Origin: Isosphaera pallida ATCC 43644
GTDB taxonomy: Bacteria > Planctomycetota > Planctomycetia > Isosphaerales > Isosphaeraceae
Direction of reading: 5' to 3'
NCBI RefSeq assembly: GCF_000186345.1
Contig: NC_014962.1
Location: 3,748,450 to 3,812,449, forward strand
Length of the DNA stretch: 64,000 bases
The notes below the pieces were generated by a model that was not told where the DNA came from, ran no database searches, and saw only the letters and a program-made list of their open reading frames with translations. Numbering within the stretch: position 1 is the first letter of the stretch; every line of letters begins with the position of its first letter. This document shows, in pieces, positions 35,255-43,672 of this stretch. The position numbers were made by a program, and so were the translations under genes.

Positions 35255-35746
35255 ATGTCCGCCTCGAACCTCGGTCAACTCAAGGCCGAACCTAACCTCA
35301 CGCCGTTGCTGGACCTCGTGTTCCAGCTCATCACCTTTTTCATGTTGCTGGTCAACTTTGGCAAGGACGAATTCAACTCCCAAATCCGCCTGCCGTCGGC
35401 CGGCTCGGCCCGCCCCCCCGAACTTTCCACCAGTCTTGACGACAACCGCTTCGTCATCCACGTCGATCGGGAAGGCCGTCTGCTCATACGCAAAGATCAA
35501 GGAGGCGACCGCCCCTTGGAATACGAGCGGGCCATGAAATACATCCGCGACCAGGCCAGTTACTACCGCACCTTGTCCGACATTCGCGGCACCAAAATCC
35601 AGCGCGGCGAGAAACTGCCGGCCACCCTGGTCATCCGAGCCGATCGGGAGATCCGCTACGAGGACCTGCATCGGATCATCACCGGCGCGCAGGCCGAAGG
35701 GTTCCAGGACATCGCCCTCAAAGCCCTGGCCCGTGGCGGCCCTTGA
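35255..35746 (+). CDS. exbD: ExbD/TolR-like protein 1
   Basis: A 163-residue bitopic protein. The single helix has the proton-carrying aspartate in NLTPLLDLVFQLITFFML, followed by a periplasmic domain ending in LVIRADREIRYEDLHRIITGAQAEGF, the usual ExbD/TolR end pattern. A middle insert (GDRPLEYERAMKYIRDQ onward) makes it slightly longer than standard. The ATG at 35255 has GGAG ten bases upstream and is preferred over an in-frame start at 35168. Confidence 0.88.
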   Translation: MSASNLGQLKAEPNLTPLLDLVFQLITFFMLLVNFGKDEFNSQIRLPSAGSARPPELSTSLDDNRFVIHVDREGRLLIRKDQGGDRPLEYERAMKYIRDQASYYRTLSDIRGTKIQRGEKLPATLVIRADREIRYEDLHRIITGAQAEGFQDIALKALARGGP

Positions 35747-35939
35747 GTGGAGGTTGGCTTGCGTTGCGACGGCCGGAGAGGCGTTGGCCCGTCGGAGAAC
35801 CAGCCCCGCTGCTTCGCTCGTCGCAATCGAACGCGGGAGTTGAACCCAACCGCGCCGGCCCGCGCCGTCTTAGTCAAAGACCCCCGCCATCCCATGAGCT
35901 TTCCTGTACATTTGCATCAAAGCAAGGGTGATCCCGGCT

Positions 35940-36410
35940 ATGAAGCGCAAGAAGAACGAAACCGAGGTCGAGGTGCCGGTGACGCCGATGCTCGACATGG
36001 CGTTTCAGTTGCTCACCTTCTTTATTCTGACCTACAACCCCGCCCCGCCTGAAAACCAATTCTCCATGAGCTTGATGCCGGTCTCGACCAAAAGCCAGGC
36101 CACTGGGGTGTCCACGAGTCAAACTCCCACCATTGCCGTCGATGTTGAAACGATCCCCATCACCCTGCGGGCTGGGGCCGACGGTGGCCTCGGCGAGATC
36201 ATTTTGGGCGACGAACCTATTGGCGGGTCCAACCCCTTAGCGACCTTCCGCGCCCGCTTGAAGCAGGAATTCCTGGGCGAGGAGTCCCCCTTTGATCAGG
36301 CCACCATCACCGTCGATCGTCGTTTACTCTACGCTGGTCTCATCGACGTGATCGACATTTTGGTGGCTGAGAAGATCACCAAGATCAGTTTCGACGAACT
36401 GCGCGAATAG
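35940..36410 (+). CDS. exbD: ExbD/TolR-like protein 2
   Basis: A 156-residue second ExbD-like protein with the aspartate in VTPMLDMAFQLLTFFIL (D near residue 19) and a periplasmic part ending ITVDRRLLYAGLIDVIDILV. It is divergent from the first copy in the periplasmic domain, which suggests the two form a heteromeric stator with ExbB. An ATG at 35940 is chosen; GTG 35928 is an alternative. It follows the first ExbD by about 190 bases. Confidence 0.85.
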   Translation: MKRKKNETEVEVPVTPMLDMAFQLLTFFILTYNPAPPENQFSMSLMPVSTKSQATGVSTSQTPTIAVDVETIPITLRAGADGGLGEIILGDEPIGGSNPLATFRARLKQEFLGEESPFDQATITVDRRLLYAGLIDVIDILVAEKITKISFDELRE

Positions 36411-36516
36411 GTTATGCGATACGATGAAGGGGCAATCCAGATCGTTTTGGAACCGGATTCCAACGCCGGAATCTTCCCGTCCACCCGCTTACCCCGCCTT
36501 TTGAATGAGGCCCGCC

Positions 36517-37503
36517 ATGCCCGCGTCCCGCGACTCGGACCCCTCGTTCTTCCAAGGCAGTGAGTTCCCCCGTTTGGTGGTGCTGGCTGGGTTCGCCATC
36601 GCCTTGGCCCTAGCGCTTTGGACCTTCCCGATGATCGGCTCCCGGCCTGGGAAGCAGCCTCCCATCACCAGCGTCGAGGCGATCCCGCCAGCTGATGACA
36701 ATCCGGTGTTGCTCGACGTCGAGGACAAGACCCGTTTGCTGCCCGAAGAAGGAGCCGCATATCAATATCTGTTGGAAAAAGCCCGCGCCACTCCGCTCGA
36801 GAAGTTCAAGGCGACCGCCTACCGCGACGCGCTGTTCAGTCAGATCTACACCCGTCCAGCCCGCTATCGGGGCGTGCCGATCCGCCTGGAGGGGATCGCC
36901 ATGCGGATCACGGTGGAGCAGGAGGTGGCTATTGCCAAGGAGGGGATCCTCTACGAAGTCTGGCTCCGCACCGCCGACAGCACTCCCAATCCTTACGTCG
37001 TGGTCTTCGAGGACGCACCCGAGGGATTTCCCAAAGGACCGAACATCGAAGAAAATGTGGTTTTCTACGGCTATTTCCTCAAACTGATGGCCTATCAAGC
37101 GCGTGATACGGCCCGCGCTGCCCCCCTGCTCATTGGCAAGTTGGTCTGGCGCTCTCCGCGGGCCCAGGCCGAGCCAGTCGCCAACCCCCACGCTGGTTGG
37201 GTCGGGTTGGTGACCCAATCGCCTTGGCTGCTGCTGATCGGTCTGGTGTTGGTGTACTCGGTGGTGCGGTTGGCGTTCACCGCGCGTTTGTTCGGGCGAA
37301 TCGTCCAATCGGTGGTGGGACCTTCTGCGGTGACGACCCACCAGGGCGGCCGCATCGCCGGCCGATTCACCTCGCCGTATCAACGGGACATCTCCCCCGA
37401 GGAATTGCAAGCCTGGGTCGATTCGGTCGCCAATCGGGAACTGGATCCCGACGACGATTCGGAACTATCCAAGGCGCGTCGGTCGCCACGCCCGGAGGCT
37501 TGA
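36517..37503 (+). CDS. Two-span membrane protein, unknown
   Basis: A 328-residue protein with a transmembrane helix near 19-40 (LVVLAGFAIALALALWTFPM), a soluble middle region of about 190 residues, and a second helix around 230-250 (WLLLIGLVLVYSVVRLAFT), then a cytoplasmic tail rich in Asp and Arg. I do not recognise the family. The ATG at 36517 has GAGG six bases upstream. The position directly after ExbB-ExbD-ExbD suggests it is part of the same envelope machine, but this is inference. Confidence 0.7.
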   Translation: MPASRDSDPSFFQGSEFPRLVVLAGFAIALALALWTFPMIGSRPGKQPPITSVEAIPPADDNPVLLDVEDKTRLLPEEGAAYQYLLEKARATPLEKFKATAYRDALFSQIYTRPARYRGVPIRLEGIAMRITVEQEVAIAKEGILYEVWLRTADSTPNPYVVVFEDAPEGFPKGPNIEENVVFYGYFLKLMAYQARDTARAAPLLIGKLVWRSPRAQAEPVANPHAGWVGLVTQSPWLLLIGLVLVYSVVRLAFTARLFGRIVQSVVGPSAVTTHQGGRIAGRFTSPYQRDISPEELQAWVDSVANRELDPDDDSELSKARRSPRPEA

Positions 37504-38133
37504 GAAATTCGCCTTGCGGAAAGTGAGCGTCCAGGGTAAACCGCCAGCCCATGACCTTCCCGCCACGACTCGTTGGAAGGCTGGCCAGGTCGGCAATGGA
37601 TCGTTGGATGCCTCGTCCGCTTTTGGACCATGCGCGACTTGATCGGTTCCGACCTCAAGCCGTCCTCACCCCGACGGTCTCGTTCGCGGTGGGAGGGGCG
37701 CGTTGGCCTGCTGCGACGGGGTGAGTCTCGACCGTTGGCATCGCCTTGATCCAAACGACCTCGGAGGATGGCTCGAGTTCAACCCGCGTGGCGCGACCGT
37801 CGCCCCGCCCGGCCCAGTCCGTCGCGGGTTGGTACTGTGGTCCCACTCCGGCCTGTTTCCTCGCTTCACGGCGTGGAAAAAGCTCGTCGGGGGAGGCGTT
37901 GGGAAGGGTCAACCGTTTGAATTGACCCACCCAAGTGTTCCGTGGGAGCATCGGTATTTCTACGTTCCTTCCTTCGTCCGTTGGGTTAGGTCAGCAACGA
38001 CTTCCAACTCCAGCGACGCGGAGCCGGCCCGATCGGGCTAGACCTTGGAGGAACGCGGTTCATCCCCGTTCCGTTCCGTTTCGTCTCGACCGATCTCCGT
38101 CCGCGCGCTTGGTCGCCAAGGAGTGGCTCACTC
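37504..38133. other. Intergenic region, no clear gene
   Basis: About 630 bases. Frames open on both strands (for example near 37655-37951 and 37703-38041) lack motifs and do not have the strong G/C third-position bias of the real genes. No promoter or structure stood out. Confidence 0.45.
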
Positions 38134-40449
38134 ATGCGCAACGCGCCCCAAGCCGAGGGCTTCGGCCCGACCGTCGCCCGGTCCCTCGCACCCGGTTGGT
38201 TCACGGATGGTTCCAGTCGTCGAGTTCGCCGGACTTGGTCCGTCGCCTTGCTGACGGTTGGTTTGTTGGGAACGCTTGGCGTGGAGGGACCAGATTGGCC
38301 CTTGCCGGCGGCTTGGGCCTCCCCCCAGCCGCCGGTCATCGCTCCCCAACCTCAACCCCAACCGCGACTGGTGCCCGCCGCCGCCTCGCCCGCCCCGACC
38401 GCGTCCTCCGCGGCGACGCCGACCCCAGCGACCCGGCCCCCTGCTCCGGTGCCGCCGATCCAGTATCTTCAAGCTGGAGCTCGACTCTACAATTCGGGGC
38501 AGTTCTGGAAATCCAGCCGTTATCTGCAAGCGGCCCACGACTACCGCGACCAGCTCAACCCGGAAGAACAGGTGATGCTGGACGCCTACCTCAAGGCAAT
38601 CCGTCAAGTTCCCCGCGACCTGTTGGCACCGCCGGCCCAGGTGGCCGCAACCCCCACGCCCCCAAGCTCGCCGACCGCAATCACGGCCACCCCAATCTCC
38701 CCGGCCCACACCACGCCACCCACCACTCCCACCGGCAATGCGGTTCCGATTCTGGCACCCGCGCCAATGACCCATCCCGGACGACCGGCGGGAGCCGTTT
38801 CTTCGGTGGTGTCGTTGGAGACCTCAACCCCATCGGTGAGTTCCAGCACGACGACACGGGCGGTGTTGCCGATCCTCTCCCCGGCCCCTCTAGTCCGCCG
38901 CGATCCGGCCACCACGCCCGCGGGAGTCGAAGATGCCTCCCCCGCCGCCAACCCCTCGCAACCGGTGTTGATCCCAACTTCGCCCGAAGGACTCCCTACC
39001 TTCGAGCCGATTCCGGGAAACGCCACCCTCATCCCTCCCCAGGCCACCGCTCCCGTCCCGGCCGCCAAGCTGGTGGACGAGGCCCGGGTCGTTGAAGAGG
39101 GGGAGATGGCGGAAGCCAACCACCTCGCCAACGCTAAGGAGAAGGAACAGTCGGAGTCGGACCATCATCCGTCCCCTTCTCTTGATCCGAGCAATTTGAA
39201 CATCCTCGCGCCTCTAGAGCAAAGCCCCTCGGTTGGGGATCTCGACAGCTCCGACCCCAAGGCGCGACCCCGTCTCGACAACGACCAACCCCGCGGGACC
39301 GGCACCAACGACGAGTTGGCGATGCACAAAGGCGTTTCCGAGGTGGTCGCTGCTGCGGACACCGACGAAGCCGCCGACGTGGAGCCATCGACCAGTCACC
39401 CGCCGATTCCCAGCCGTTCCTTGCCCGCGTTGGACACGCCGCCCAGCGACAGTGCGTTGATTCCAGTCGGCGCGTCGCTTTCCGAGGATTCGCCGGCCAA
39501 TCCGACACCCGCTGCTGGAGAGGATCACGCTTCATCGATGCCGACGTCCGCTCCGGCCCCGACCCCGGCTCCCTTCCCGGCCACTCCGCCGGCTCCGCCT
39601 TCGGATAACGCTCAAGGACGGCCTCTGAACGTGGCGATGCCCGAGCCACCCACTCCGACGCCAGGACACACGCCCATCGGCATGGCCCCCTCGACATCCA
39701 CCCCAGCCGTGTTGGATCCCGGCTTGATTCCAATCCCACCCCTGGATCCAACTAGTCCCAGCGTCGCGCAACCGGCTCCCTTGCCCCCACCTACCCTCGC
39801 AAGCGAACGCGACCCCGCGTGGACGTCGGCCGACGAGCCGGTTGCGAACTCCTCGGTTCCGGCCTCGCCGCTGTTCCCGTCGCCTCCCACGGCGATCGAC
39901 TCGGTGGTGATCGACCGTTCGAGTCGGGAACGACCCCTGACGCGCTGGTGGAAGTCCCAGGCGTTGGGCGACAAGGTCCACAACCTCTCGGAACGGATCA
40001 AAAGTCTGGTGACTGGAACCTCCCGTCCGGTCGATCCCGCCCGACAGGTCTACGCCTACAGCCCCGATCAATCGCTGCTGGTCGGCGGTACTCACACCAA
40101 CGGCGAGTTGACCGTTTGGAATGTCGCCACTCGTCAGGCGGTCGCTTTGCTGCCCGGCGCGCCCTGGGCACGCGAGGCCGGGGCGGCGACCAAAATCGTC
40201 TTCTCTCCCGATGGTCGTCAGGTCGCGGCGGTGACTCCCCAGGGAATCGTAGTCCACGACCTGACGACCCCCGGGCGTCACTGGGGTCTGCGGATCCCGG
40301 CGACCGATCTGAGCTTCGCGCCAGAGTCCGGCACCCTCGCCATTACTCAACCCAACGGCGATATCGTCTACTGTCAGAGCCAAGACGGCCGCGTGGTTGC
40401 CATCCTGACTCCCGGCAATCAATCGACCCTGCGACCGATCGGCAATTAG
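38134..40449 (+). CDS. Exported Pro/Ser/Thr-rich protein with TPR-like and WD40-like parts
   Basis: A 771-residue protein. Residues about 32-63 form a signal peptide or anchor (WSVALLTVGLLGTLG). A single helix-turn-helix pair near 109-157 (YLQAGARLYNSGQFWKSSRYLQAA) looks TPR-like. About 450 residues of Pro/Thr/Ser/Ala-rich sequence follow, probably a flexible linker. The last 130 residues resemble two or three WD40 repeats: VYAYSPDQSLLVGG, LTVWNVATRQAVALL and KIVFSPDGRQVAAV. That is too few blades for a full propeller, so it may pair with another chain. AGGAG precedes the ATG by ten bases. Confidence 0.75.
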   Translation: MRNAPQAEGFGPTVARSLAPGWFTDGSSRRVRRTWSVALLTVGLLGTLGVEGPDWPLPAAWASPQPPVIAPQPQPQPRLVPAAASPAPTASSAATPTPATRPPAPVPPIQYLQAGARLYNSGQFWKSSRYLQAAHDYRDQLNPEEQVMLDAYLKAIRQVPRDLLAPPAQVAATPTPPSSPTAITATPISPAHTTPPTTPTGNAVPILAPAPMTHPGRPAGAVSSVVSLETSTPSVSSSTTTRAVLPILSPAPLVRRDPATTPAGVEDASPAANPSQPVLIPTSPEGLPTFEPIPGNATLIPPQATAPVPAAKLVDEARVVEEGEMAEANHLANAKEKEQSESDHHPSPSLDPSNLNILAPLEQSPSVGDLDSSDPKARPRLDNDQPRGTGTNDELAMHKGVSEVVAAADTDEAADVEPSTSHPPIPSRSLPALDTPPSDSALIPVGASLSEDSPANPTPAAGEDHASSMPTSAPAPTPAPFPATPPAPPSDNAQGRPLNVAMPEPPTPTPGHTPIGMAPSTSTPAVLDPGLIPIPPLDPTSPSVAQPAPLPPPTLASERDPAWTSADEPVANSSVPASPLFPSPPTAIDSVVIDRSSRERPLTRWWKSQALGDKVHNLSERIKSLVTGTSRPVDPARQVYAYSPDQSLLVGGTHTNGELTVWNVATRQAVALLPGAPWAREAGAATKIVFSPDGRQVAAVTPQGIVVHDLTTPGRHWGLRIPATDLSFAPESGTLAITQPNGDIVYCQSQDGRVVAILTPGNQSTLRPIGN

Positions 40450-41093
40450 ACCGGCAAGTTCATGCACGAAATTGAACTCTTCGCGCCAGGTGATTCCCTT
40501 TCGTTCGACGAGGGGAGAATCGTCTGGCGTTCTGAATTCCAAGCACGCCTCGGTTGGGCCGCACGCCATCGCCCGGTGCAAGCGATTTCCATCGGCCTGG
40601 CCACGTTCGGTGGAAGAAGTGGTCTTCGCCTTTTCTCTGGAAATTGATGGGCGTGTGCGCTGCGAGCGAGCGAGGACTCGTCGCAGCGTGCATAGGCCAG
40701 CCAGATCCGTTCCAAAAAGCGGACTTCTTCGACCGCTTTGTTCCCGCCCGACGCTCCGTCTTTTGGAGGGGGACGTATCGTCCTGGGGTGGAACAAACGG
40801 AAATCGAAGCGTAAGACATGGAGAGGGAGCGATGAGGATTCGGCGGCGACACATGGTGTTCGCGTTGAAGAAGACCGTGACGCTTGATTAGAATGTCTCA
40901 TGGTGAGGGGACGACGGCGGGTTGACTCGACTCGACTCGACTCGATGGGTGCGGCGTCCTGGTTCGTCGAGCGACGGTTATTCAAGTTGCCGGCTGTTTT
41001 TGCCGGGTTGGTTTTGGGTGAGGTCGTGGGGGTGCGTCGGAAATCCAAACCAGGCGAGCCGGGTCTCGTCGCAGCAAGAAGGACGGTTCGCGG
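40450..41093. other. Intergenic region, no clear gene
   Basis: About 640 bases without a supportable gene. It includes a short pentanucleotide repeat at 40924-40943 (listed separately). Frames open on the minus strand look like shadows. Confidence 0.45.
40924..40943. repeat. (GACTC)x4 short tandem repeat
   Basis: Four perfect copies of GACTC in tandem, 150 bases before the first S41 protease gene. Such a pentanucleotide tract can change length by slippage, but as it lies in non-coding DNA any effect would be on expression. Confidence 0.8.
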
Positions 41094-43337
41094 ATGACCT
41101 TGCTGATCGCCCGTCGCTGGCGGTTGCCGCTGATGGTCTGCTTGGTCGCGTTTCTGGCGGCCTTGAGTTTGGGGTCGTCCCGCCTCCGGTTCGCTCCCGA
41201 GAAACTCAACCAAGAGATCGTCAAAGCGGTGGTGGCGATCTTGCAGGAGGAGCATCTGCTGCGTCCGCGGTTGGACGACGAGTTGTCCCGGCGCTGGCTT
41301 CAGAGCCTTCTCAACACCTTCGACCCGCTCAAGATGTATTTCCTAGCCGACGACTTGGCGGAATTCGCTCTCTGGGAGACCCGTTTGGACGAAGCGGCCC
41401 GTCGCGGCGACCTGACCTTCGCTCAAACAATGCGGGATCGGTTTGTGGCCCGTCACGCCGACCTAACCCAGTACGCTCTGGAATTGATCGAGACGGCTGA
41501 GTTCGACTTCAGCCAGAGCGACTCCCTACCCACCACGATGGAGAACCTCCCCTTTCCCGCCGACCGGGAAGAGGCCCGCCAACGGTTGCGGCTGCGACTC
41601 AAGGCCGCATTCCTCGCCGATCGAGTCGCTGGCGTTCCGATCGAGGAGACCCGCCGACGCCTGCGAACCCGCTATGAGGATCGGCTCCGCCAAGTCCGAT
41701 TGCTCGATCAGGAAGACCTGCTTGAAGTGACCCTCTCGGCGTTGACTTCGGCGGTCGATCCCCACTCCCGCTTTCTTGGACCTAAGACGTATGAAGACAT
41801 GATGCAGCAAGACCTCCAGCTTCGTTTGGAGGGAATTGGCGCGCGGCTGCGTCAGGAGGGTGGCGTGCCGGTCATCGACACGCTGATCCCCGGCGGGGCG
41901 GCGGATCGGGATGGTCGGCTCAAGCCCAACGACCGAGTCGTGGGGGTCGAGTTGGAGGATGGTTCCATCGTCGATTTCACCGAAATGAAGCTCTCTGACG
42001 CGGTGCGCTACATTCGGGGCCCCATTGGCTCGAAGGTGAGGTTGCGGGTGATCTCCGCTTCCTCCCCTACGACGCTTGAGCCCATCACGATCGAGTTGAT
42101 CCGCGAGCGGATTCAGTTGAAGGACGCGCGGGCCTCGTGGACGATTTTGGAGCGGGAAGATCGCCGAGGCCGTCCGATCCGTCTGGGACTGATCCGGCTG
42201 CCCGGCTTTTACGGCGACAGCCTGGCGGTCAGTCGGGGCGACTCCCACGCCGTCAGCGCCACCAGGGACCTGAAGCTCGCCTTGAACGAATTCCGCACCG
42301 CCGGCGTGGACCTGGTGACCCTCGATTTACGAGGCAACCCCGGCGGCCTGCTCACCGAGGCCGAGACCGTGACCGGCTTGTTCATCGAACAGGGGCCCGT
42401 GGTGCAGATCAAGGACGCCCGCGGCGTCACCGTACGCAAGGACAATGACCCGTCGATGGCCTGGCGGGGGCCGTTGGTGGTTTTGACCTCACGCGCCTCC
42501 GCCAGCGCGTCGGAGATCGTCGCCGGAGCGCTCCAGGATTACCGCCGCGCCTTGATCGTGGGCGACTCGGCAACCTACGGCAAAGGAACCGTCCAGCAAC
42601 TCTATCCACTTGAAGAATACCTGAGATTGCGATCGTCACCGCCCTTGGGCGTGGTCAAGTTGACGGTCCAGGAATTCCACCGACCCTTGGGCGCACCGAC
42701 CCAGAAGCTCGGGGTGGCTTCCGACGTGGTGCTGCCTTCGATTCGGGACGCCGTTTCCTTGGGGGAAGCGACGATTCCCCAGGCGATGGAGTCCCAAGCG
42801 GTGCCGCCCCAATCGTTGCCCCCCCACGACGAATGGGTGACGCCTGCGATGATCGCTCAATTGAATCAAGCATCTCAGCAACGTCGGTCCCAATCCCCGT
42901 TCTTTCGCCATCTGGAGCGCGTGATTGCCCAGCGACGGCTCAATGAGCAACTCGACGCCATTCCGTTGGACGAGACGGCCTACCGCGCGCTGTTCGCCGC
43001 CTCCCCTGCATGGCCCGATCAAGACGGTCCGCACGAGCTGCCGGAGCAGGACGAGGAATTCTCGGACACCCCGCTTGATGTGGCCGCCGACTTGACGGCA
43101 TGGAGCCAGCAGCCGGTCAATCAGGAGGTTGTGGAAATCATGATTGACTATCTGAACCTGCTGGAGGAAACCCCTCCTCTCAACCGGTTTCGCAATCCCC
43201 ACTCGGAACCGCAGAGGAATTCGGAGGGCACCATCGCTCCGTTCAATCTGCTCGACCTGTTCAGGAGAGAACCGACCCAAGAGCGGTCGGAAGACAAGGC
43301 CAACTCCAAGAGATCCAACATGGAGCCGATCCGGTAG
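41094..43337 (+). CDS. Exported S41 C-terminal processing peptidase (Tsp/Prc type), copy 1
   Basis: A 747-residue tail-specific-type protease. After an N-terminal signal helix (LPLMVCLVAFLAALSLG) come the helical N domain (LNTFDPLKMYFLADDL), a PDZ domain (GIGARLRQEGGVPVIDTLIPGG, read in two parts), and the S41 core with the catalytic serine in RASASASEIVAGAL and lysine in SATYGKGTVQQL. It trims or degrades proteins in the periplasm. A Pro/Gln-rich stretch of about 150 residues follows the catalytic core. Copy 2 lies downstream. AAGGA precedes the ATG. Confidence 0.92.
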   Translation: MTLLIARRWRLPLMVCLVAFLAALSLGSSRLRFAPEKLNQEIVKAVVAILQEEHLLRPRLDDELSRRWLQSLLNTFDPLKMYFLADDLAEFALWETRLDEAARRGDLTFAQTMRDRFVARHADLTQYALELIETAEFDFSQSDSLPTTMENLPFPADREEARQRLRLRLKAAFLADRVAGVPIEETRRRLRTRYEDRLRQVRLLDQEDLLEVTLSALTSAVDPHSRFLGPKTYEDMMQQDLQLRLEGIGARLRQEGGVPVIDTLIPGGAADRDGRLKPNDRVVGVELEDGSIVDFTEMKLSDAVRYIRGPIGSKVRLRVISASSPTTLEPITIELIRERIQLKDARASWTILEREDRRGRPIRLGLIRLPGFYGDSLAVSRGDSHAVSATRDLKLALNEFRTAGVDLVTLDLRGNPGGLLTEAETVTGLFIEQGPVVQIKDARGVTVRKDNDPSMAWRGPLVVLTSRASASASEIVAGALQDYRRALIVGDSATYGKGTVQQLYPLEEYLRLRSSPPLGVVKLTVQEFHRPLGAPTQKLGVASDVVLPSIRDAVSLGEATIPQAMESQAVPPQSLPPHDEWVTPAMIAQLNQASQQRRSQSPFFRHLERVIAQRRLNEQLDAIPLDETAYRALFAASPAWPDQDGPHELPEQDEEFSDTPLDVAADLTAWSQQPVNQEVVEIMIDYLNLLEETPPLNRFRNPHSEPQRNSEGTIAPFNLLDLFRREPTQERSEDKANSKRSNMEPIR

Positions 43338-43672
43338 TCTGACCAGCGTTGGCGGCGTTCCGATTTGCCTCGGAGCGACCCCCCGTTCCCCTCCCCCGTC
43401 GCAGGCGGGACTGCCTTCGCCTCGGTCGCGGTTTGAAATGGCGACCCCCCTGTGGTTTCCCCCTCCGCTTCTTCAGTCTTTGCGTCTCTCCCTCCAAGGT
43501 CGTTTCCGTTTCCCCGTGTTTGGTTCCTCGCTGTCGCGTTCGGCTCGATTGGGTCGTTCGAGTCGTTCGCCAAACCAAGGAAACCGCCCGGGTCGGCTTG
43601 CCGCCTTGAGGCGGTTTTCGTTGCTTGCGTTCCCCTCCCCATCGGTCGAAATCGGGAAGGAAGATGAAGGTG
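43338..43672. other. Spacer between the two S41 genes
   Basis: About 335 bases without a gene; the hairpin at 43581-43620 (listed separately) lies just before the second gene. Confidence 0.5.
43581..43620 (+). terminator. Hairpin with T-run, terminator or attenuator
   Basis: AAACCGCC (43581-43588) pairs with GGCGGTTT (43610-43617), and an inner alternative CCGCC-TTGA-GGCGG (43601-43614) is followed by TTTTCG. The two stems share the right arm, as in attenuators. It lies about 55 bases before the second S41 gene. Either termination of copy 1 or control of copy 2 would fit. Confidence 0.5.

Noticed and set aside
37655-38041. Two open frames in the long gap after the two-span protein
   Set aside because: Third codon positions are not strongly G/C biased as in real genes here, and there are no motifs or clear start signals.
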